DNA from: Rhizobiaceae bacterium
GTDB taxonomy: Bacteria; Pseudomonadota; Alphaproteobacteria; Rhizobiales; Rhizobiaceae
Reading direction: 5' to 3'
NCBI GenBank assembly: GCA_027483885.1
Contig: JAIXTO010000108.1
Coordinates: forward strand, 1 to 36,532
Length of the DNA stretch: 36,532 bases
The notes beneath the pieces were generated by a model. That model saw only the letters and a program-made list of their open reading frames with translations, made no database searches and was not told the DNA's origin. Each line of letters starts with the position of its first letter. The first letter of the stretch is position 1. The position numbers and the translations under genes are program-made. Of the stretch, positions 32,281-36,532 are shown piece by piece.

Positions 32281-33798
32281 GTGCTGGATATGGCAGCCAT
32301 TCTCGACATGAAGGGCATTGAAAAGCAGTTCGGCGTCGTCAAGGCCCTGGACAACGCGGATTTTTCTCTGGAAGCCGGTGAAATCCATGCCCTTCTCGGC
32401 ATCAATGGCGCGGGCAAATCGACGCTGATCAAGATCCTCTCCGGCGTCTACACCAAGGATGCAGGGGAGATCGCGATTGCCGGCGAGAGTGTTCAGATTG
32501 GCACGCCTGCTGCTGCCATCGCCTGCGGCATTGCGTCAGTCCAGCAGCACCCGGAACTGGTGGATGATTTCACCGGCATCGAGAACATCTTTCTCGGTCA
32601 GGAATCACCGCAGCCCGGGCTCGGACGCAGGGTGGACCGCAGGGCCCTGAAGCTTCAGGCCGAGCAATTGCTGAAGCGTTTTCCCATCGAGATCGATCTT
32701 GAAGCCCGCGTCGGCGAAATGCCAGCGGTGGACCGAGAAATTGTTGCCATCCTGCATGCGCTGAGCCGTGAACACATTCGCATCCTGATCCTCGACGAGC
32801 CCACGTCGACGCTGACCGAGCGGGAAAAGACATCGCTCTTCCACTTGATGCGGCAGTTGAAGGCAGCAGGCATCGCCATCATCTATATTACCCACCGCCT
32901 GGAAGAGGTCTTCGAGATCAGCGACCGCTTCACGGTCTTTCGGGCGGGCAGGCGCGTCACCACGCTGACCTGTCATGAGGCAAGAACGTCCAACATATCG
33001 ATCCCCGAACTGATGCTGGACGAAAAGCCCGGAGACATATTCCCTCCCAAGGCGAAGAGCGCCGCAGGAGAAGCACTTCTGGACGTGCGCGGCCTCTCGC
33101 GGCCCGGCCTGTTTTCGGACGTAAGCTTCACCCTGCGGCGCGGAGAAATCCTTGGCATTTTCGGGCTGGTCGGCTCCGGCGCGGACGAGTTGTCCAAGGC
33201 GCTCTTCGGCGTCATCCGCCCTGATGCAGGCACCATTACGGTGAAGGGCAAGCAGGTTGCGCTGAAGGACCCGCATGATGCCTTGCGCCAGGGCATTTTC
33301 CTCGTCCCCGGCGACCGCCGCACAGAAGGGCTGACCCTGTCGCGCGACGTCATTTTCAACATGACGCTGGCGCATCTCGGCAAGGCCTCCTTTCTCGGCG
33401 GGTTGTTACGCTTCGGTTCAAACCGAAAGGCTTCGGCCGGGCTTGCACAGCGCGTGGCCCTGCATCCCATGACGCTGGACCGGCCTGTCAGCGCCTTCTC
33501 CGGCGGCAACCAGCAGAAGATCGTCATCGCCAAGGGCCTTTACCGCGATGCCGATATCTACATCTTCGTGGAACCCACCGTCGGCGTTGATATCGGCGCA
33601 CGGGCCACGCTCTATGCTCTCATGCGGGAACTCTCTGCCCATGCGGGCGTGTTGATAATTTCCTCGGATTGCGACGAGGTGCACGGCGTCGCCGACCGGA
33701 TGACCGCTCTCTACAAGGGCCGCCCCGTTTTCGTGCCGGATCAAAGACCGAGCCGCGACCAACTTCTATCTGCCGGCATTATGGGAGCACGCGCATGA
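32281..33798 (+). CDS. Sugar ABC transporter ATP-binding protein with two ATPase domains (RbsA/MglA-like)
   Basis: This is a fused double ATPase of 505 residues for a CUT2 importer. Domain 1 has Walker A GINGAGKST (residues 40-48) and Walker B ILILDEPTSTLTE, but its signature region reads VGEMPAVDREIVAI in place of LSGGQ. Domain 2 has a degenerate Walker A (GLVGSGADELSK), a good signature FSGGNQQKIVIAKGL, and a Walker B that reads IYIFVEPTVGVD, with Val in place of the usual Asp. One competent site is therefore formed from the two halves. The GTG at 32281 is chosen for its AGGTGG/AAAGG upstream; an ATG at 32290 is the alternative. Its stop overlaps the first permease start. Confidence 0.88.
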   Translation: MLDMAAILDMKGIEKQFGVVKALDNADFSLEAGEIHALLGINGAGKSTLIKILSGVYTKDAGEIAIAGESVQIGTPAAAIACGIASVQQHPELVDDFTGIENIFLGQESPQPGLGRRVDRRALKLQAEQLLKRFPIEIDLEARVGEMPAVDREIVAILHALSREHIRILILDEPTSTLTEREKTSLFHLMRQLKAAGIAIIYITHRLEEVFEISDRFTVFRAGRRVTTLTCHEARTSNISIPELMLDEKPGDIFPPKAKSAAGEALLDVRGLSRPGLFSDVSFTLRRGEILGIFGLVGSGADELSKALFGVIRPDAGTITVKGKQVALKDPHDALRQGIFLVPGDRRTEGLTLSRDVIFNMTLAHLGKASFLGGLLRFGSNRKASAGLAQRVALHPMTLDRPVSAFSGGNQQKIVIAKGLYRDADIYIFVEPTVGVDIGARATLYALMRELSAHAGVLIISSDCDEVHGVADRMTALYKGRPVFVPDQRPSRDQLLSAGIMGARA

Positions 33799-34772
33799 CG
33801 GCCCTGAAATCCTCTCCGCTTGCCCTGCGGCTGACAGCGTTCCTGGTGCTTCTTGGCCTGATCGCAACGGTGTTCCAGTCTTTTGCCCCCGCCTATCTCA
33901 GCGAAAACAATCTGCATGCCTTGCTGCGCCATATGTCGGTGAACGGGCTGACCGCAATCGGCCTGACGTTCGTCATCGTCGTTCGCCATTTCGACCTCTC
34001 CTTCCCCGGCATTGCATCGCTGGGCGCGATGACGCTTGGCTGGATGCTTGCCAATGATTTTACGCTGATGCAGAGCGTGGTAGGCGGCATCGCTATCGGG
34101 CTTGTGGCCGGTCTGATCAATGGCAGCGTCATTTCCTATCTGCGCCTGCCCGATATCGTCACCACCATTGCCACCGGTGGGGTTGCGGTTGGCCTTTCCT
34201 ATTTCTACAGCAACGGCACATCCATTTCGGAAAACTTCTTCATGTCGGGCATTCTCGACCTGAACGATTCCAGGTTCCTGTCGCTCGACATGCCGGTGGT
34301 CATTCTCCTGGCTGCCGCCATCGTGGCCTTCATCGTTCTGCACTGCACCCGCTTTGGCCGCGCCTTCTATGCAACGGGTGAAAACCGGCGTTCGGCGGCC
34401 TTCTCCGGCATCCGCGTCAAGGCCTATGTGCTCACGGCCTTCGGTCTTTGCGGGGCGCTTGCCTGTCTCGCCATCACGCTGCTGGTTGCTTCTTCCGGCG
34501 CTGCCAATGTCACAGCCGGCAACCAGTTGATGATGCCGGCCTTTGCCGCCGTCTATCTGGGGGCAGCTCTCTTCGGCGCGCCCTCCATTCCGGCAACACT
34601 TGGCGGCACGTTGCTGATGTCGGCCATGCTGAACGGCTTCACGTTGCTGGCGATCCCTTATTATTACAGCGACGCCATCGTCAGCACCGTTCTGATCGCC
34701 GCCATCGGCATTTTCGACCCGAAACTCACCACGCTGCTGGGCGGACTGTTCAGCCGCCAACCAGCACGCTGA
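33795..34772 (+). CDS. Sugar ABC transporter permease (RbsC-like), first
   Basis: This is a 325-residue inner-membrane permease of the branched-chain/ribose permease superfamily. Hydrophobic helices begin at LTAFLVLLGLIATVF (residue 11). The segments NGLTAIGLTFVIVVRHFDLSFPGIASLGAM, LVAGLINGSVISYLRLPDIVTTIATGG and ATGENRRSAAFSGIRVKAYVL are typical of RbsC-like proteins. The ATG overlaps the ATPase stop (ATGA). A different permease gene follows 17 bp later, so the channel is probably a heterodimer instead of the more common homodimer. A longer frame starting at 33669 lies within the ATPase gene and is rejected. Confidence 0.88.
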   Translation: MTALKSSPLALRLTAFLVLLGLIATVFQSFAPAYLSENNLHALLRHMSVNGLTAIGLTFVIVVRHFDLSFPGIASLGAMTLGWMLANDFTLMQSVVGGIAIGLVAGLINGSVISYLRLPDIVTTIATGGVAVGLSYFYSNGTSISENFFMSGILDLNDSRFLSLDMPVVILLAAAIVAFIVLHCTRFGRAFYATGENRRSAAFSGIRVKAYVLTAFGLCGALACLAITLLVASSGAANVTAGNQLMMPAFAAVYLGAALFGAPSIPATLGGTLLMSAMLNGFTLLAIPYYYSDAIVSTVLIAAIGIFDPKLTTLLGGLFSRQPAR

Positions 34773-34789
34773 GCGAAGGGGTAACCAAC

Positions 34790-35788
34790 ATGACGGATAT
34801 GACCATGACCACGGCAGAGCGGACAGCGGCAAAGCGAGGTCCTGATGTGAACGGCTTCTTCCTGCGCTACGGTCTCTTTCTCCTCCTGGTGCTCGTGATG
34901 CTGCTCTTTGCGTGGCTGAGACCGAGTTTTATCAGTGCAGGTAATATCAATGACATGCTGCGTTCGGCCAGCATTGCGGCGCTGATGTTCCTTGGCCTGA
35001 CCTGGATCATTGCGGCAGGCGAAATCGATGTGAGCTTCATGTCCGTCGCAGCGCTCGCCAATATGGTTGTGGCGGGGCTTGTGGTCTCCGGGCACGGCTG
35101 GGCCGTCGCCTGTCTGGCGGGTCTACTGATCGGCGTCGTTTTCGGCCTTGCCAATGGCGTGCTCGTCGCAATCTTCCGCTTGCCAGCGCTCGTCATCACC
35201 ATTGCCACCGGTGGACTGGCGGGATCGATTGCGGCCGCCATCGGTCTTGGCACCTCAATCTCCCTGTCCTCCACCGGCTTTGTCGGTTCGCTGCTGCACA
35301 TCAATCTCGGTGTGCTGCCGCTGTTGACGGTGATCGTTGCCTTTCTTTATGGGGTAGCCTGGTTCGTGCAGGAACGGCTGACCTTCGGCCACTATCTCTA
35401 TGCCTTGGAGCAGAACCGTGCGGCGGTCATCGAGGCGGGCGTTCCGGCAAACCGGCTGCTGCTCATTCTCTATAGTCTCTCCGGTGTCGTCTCCGCACTG
35501 GCAGGCATTCTTTTGACGGCGGACCTCTCCTCTGGCCAGCCCTATATCGGCACCTCCTATTTCATCGACGGGCTCACCGCCGTGCTGCTGGGCGGCATGG
35601 CGCTGAAATTCGGCAAACCCAATGTCGTCGGCACCATTACCGCCGTGCTGCTGCTCGCGGCCCTCCTCAGTGGGGCTGCCCTGCTTGGCTGGACGGACGC
35701 GCAGCGCCAGATCGTGCGCGGTGTACTGCTGCTTTGCGGCGTCGCTGTCGTTGTCTGGGCTCGCCGCAAAACCTGCGCACACATTTGA
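34790..35788 (+). CDS. Sugar ABC transporter permease (RbsC-like), second
   Basis: This 332-residue permease is paralogous to the preceding one: ALMFLGLTWIIAAGEIDVSFMSVAALANM and GVLVAIFRLPALVITIATGGLAGSI align with the same regions there. The polar N-terminus (about 24 residues) precedes the first helix YGLFLLLVLVMLLFAWL. LEQNRAAVIEAGVPANRLLLILYSLSGV is the cytoplasmic loop that contacts the ATPase. The ATG at 34790 has GAAGGGG upstream; the longer frame from 34448 is inside the first permease gene. It completes the importer and is followed 18 bp later by an aldo/keto reductase gene. Confidence 0.88.
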   Translation: MTDMTMTTAERTAAKRGPDVNGFFLRYGLFLLLVLVMLLFAWLRPSFISAGNINDMLRSASIAALMFLGLTWIIAAGEIDVSFMSVAALANMVVAGLVVSGHGWAVACLAGLLIGVVFGLANGVLVAIFRLPALVITIATGGLAGSIAAAIGLGTSISLSSTGFVGSLLHINLGVLPLLTVIVAFLYGVAWFVQERLTFGHYLYALEQNRAAVIEAGVPANRLLLILYSLSGVVSALAGILLTADLSSGQPYIGTSYFIDGLTAVLLGGMALKFGKPNVVGTITAVLLLAALLSGAALLGWTDAQRQIVRGVLLLCGVAVVVWARRKTCAHI

Positions 35789-35806
35789 ATTTTATGAGGA
35801 ATGAGC

Positions 35807-36532
35807 ATGAAAGCGACTGACAAACGTCCCGTTGGCAAAACCGGTATCAGCGTTAGCGCCCTTGGCGTCGGCAGCGCCCCTCTGGGCGGTCTCTACGCCT
35901 CGGTGTCCAAGCAAGACGCCATGGCCATGCTGAACCACGCCTGGAATTCCGGCATCCGTTATTTCGATACCGCGCCCATGTATGGCAACACCCGCTCAGA
36001 ACATCTGGTCGGTGAATTGCTGCGGGAGAAGACACCGGAAGCCCGTGACTGGGTCATCTCAACGAAGGTCGGCCGGTTGATGACCACCGAACGGGCCGGC
36101 CGCAAGCTGCCGCCCGCACCGCCGAAGAACCCGCTCGATCCGGGCTGGTGGAACGGCTTGAATTTCCGCGAGGTGTTCGATTACACGTACGACGGCGTGA
36201 TGCGCAGCTTCGACGACAGTCAGCAGCGCCTCGGCTTCCCCAGTCCCGACCTTCTCTATGTGCACGATATCGGCCGCGTCACCCATGCGGATCTGCATGA
36301 GCATCACTGGCATGCGCTGACCAAGGGCGGCGGCTTCAGGGCGCTTACCGAACTGCGGGCGGCGGGCGACATCAAGGGCTTCGGGCTCGGCGTCAACGAA
36401 TGGCAGATCATCCGCGATGCGCTGGAAGAAGCCGATCTCGACTGTTCCATGCTGGCTGGTCGCTACACGCTGCTCGATCAGGATGCTGAAGAGGAATTTC
36501 TGCCGCTCGCGCAAAAGCGTGGCATGGCGCTG
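35807..36532 (+). CDS. Aldo/keto reductase (aldose 1-dehydrogenase-like), 5' part
   Basis: The first 242 codons are present; the frame is open to the window end. The catalytic tetrad of the AKR superfamily is visible: Asp54 and Tyr59 in YFDTAPMYG, Lys87 in STKVGR and His153 in YVHDIG. The sequence (VGKTGISVSALGVGSAPLGG, then FDYTYDGVMRSFDDSQQRLG) resembles D-threo-aldose 1-dehydrogenase/L-fucose dehydrogenase relatives, which oxidise aldoses to lactones. GAGGA lies 6 bases before the ATG at 35807; an ATG at 35801 is too close to that site. It is the last gene of the importer operon in the window. An aldose imported here could be oxidised to an aldonolactone, then dehydrated by the UxaA-type enzyme. 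Confidence 0.88.
   Translation, partial: MKATDKRPVGKTGISVSALGVGSAPLGGLYASVSKQDAMAMLNHAWNSGIRYFDTAPMYGNTRSEHLVGELLREKTPEARDWVISTKVGRLMTTERAGRKLPPAPPKNPLDPGWWNGLNFREVFDYTYDGVMRSFDDSQQRLGFPSPDLLYVHDIGRVTHADLHEHHWHALTKGGGFRALTELRAAGDIKGFGLGVNEWQIIRDALEEADLDCSMLAGRYTLLDQDAEEEFLPLAQKRGMAL

Noticed and set aside
34448..34789. N-terminal extension of the second RbsC-like permease
   Set aside because: It lies inside the first permease gene, and the ATG at 34790 has a good ribosome site.

Overview
The window is GC-rich, densely coded bacterial DNA. Operon style, protein sequences and a characteristic palindromic intergenic repeat point to a member of the Rhizobiaceae (Agrobacterium/Rhizobium group). 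This placement rests on recognition, not on a search. Almost everything is carbohydrate, amino-acid or polyol catabolism with matching transporters, as is typical of the secondary replicons of these bacteria. I saw no rRNA, tRNA, CRISPR array or phage genes.

Region 1 (1-4801, + strand) holds the 3' end of a sugar isomerase/epimerase-like gene, a palindromic repeat, and a complete CUT1-type sugar ABC transporter (binding protein, two permeases, ATPase). Two hairpins separate the binding-protein gene from the permease genes. Region 2 (4913-9070) holds a PHB-depolymerase-type esterase and a D-alanine catabolic unit: alr-dadA, divergent from an Lrp/AsnC regulator.

Region 3 (9077-19843) is the most intriguing block: two divergent operons around a 111-bp control region. 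Leftward run ridA, an RpiR regulator, an SDR dehydrogenase, a GH20 beta-N-acetylhexosaminidase, an M81 (MlrC-like) metallopeptidase, a Set-like MFS transporter and cutC. Rightward run an NTF2/SnoaL-like protein, a second and different M81 protein, and a D-threonine-aldolase-like PLP enzyme. Together they look like a pathway for an amino-sugar conjugate carrying unusual (D- or beta-hydroxy) amino acids. That reading is inference, but the combination does not match a pathway I can name.

Region 4 (19972-23820) holds a GreA/GreB-family factor, a MYG1/DHH-type protein, an orphan BrnA-like antitoxin, a 420-bp stretch without genes, and an insertion sequence. The IS transposase appears to have lost its catalytic glutamate through an in-frame deletion.

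Region 5 (23856-36532) is a second divergent catabolic locus. Leftward from a GntR/FCD regulator run a UxaA-type dehydratase, a GMC oxidoreductase with a four-cysteine motif, an SDR and a glycerol-dehydrogenase-like enzyme, ending next to the IS. Rightward run an iron-type alcohol dehydrogenase, a CUT2-type sugar ABC transporter with a Tat-type binding protein, and an aldo/keto reductase cut by the window end. The gene set implies import of a sugar or polyol, several oxidations, and dehydration to a 2-keto-3-deoxy acid. The substrate cannot be read from the sequence.
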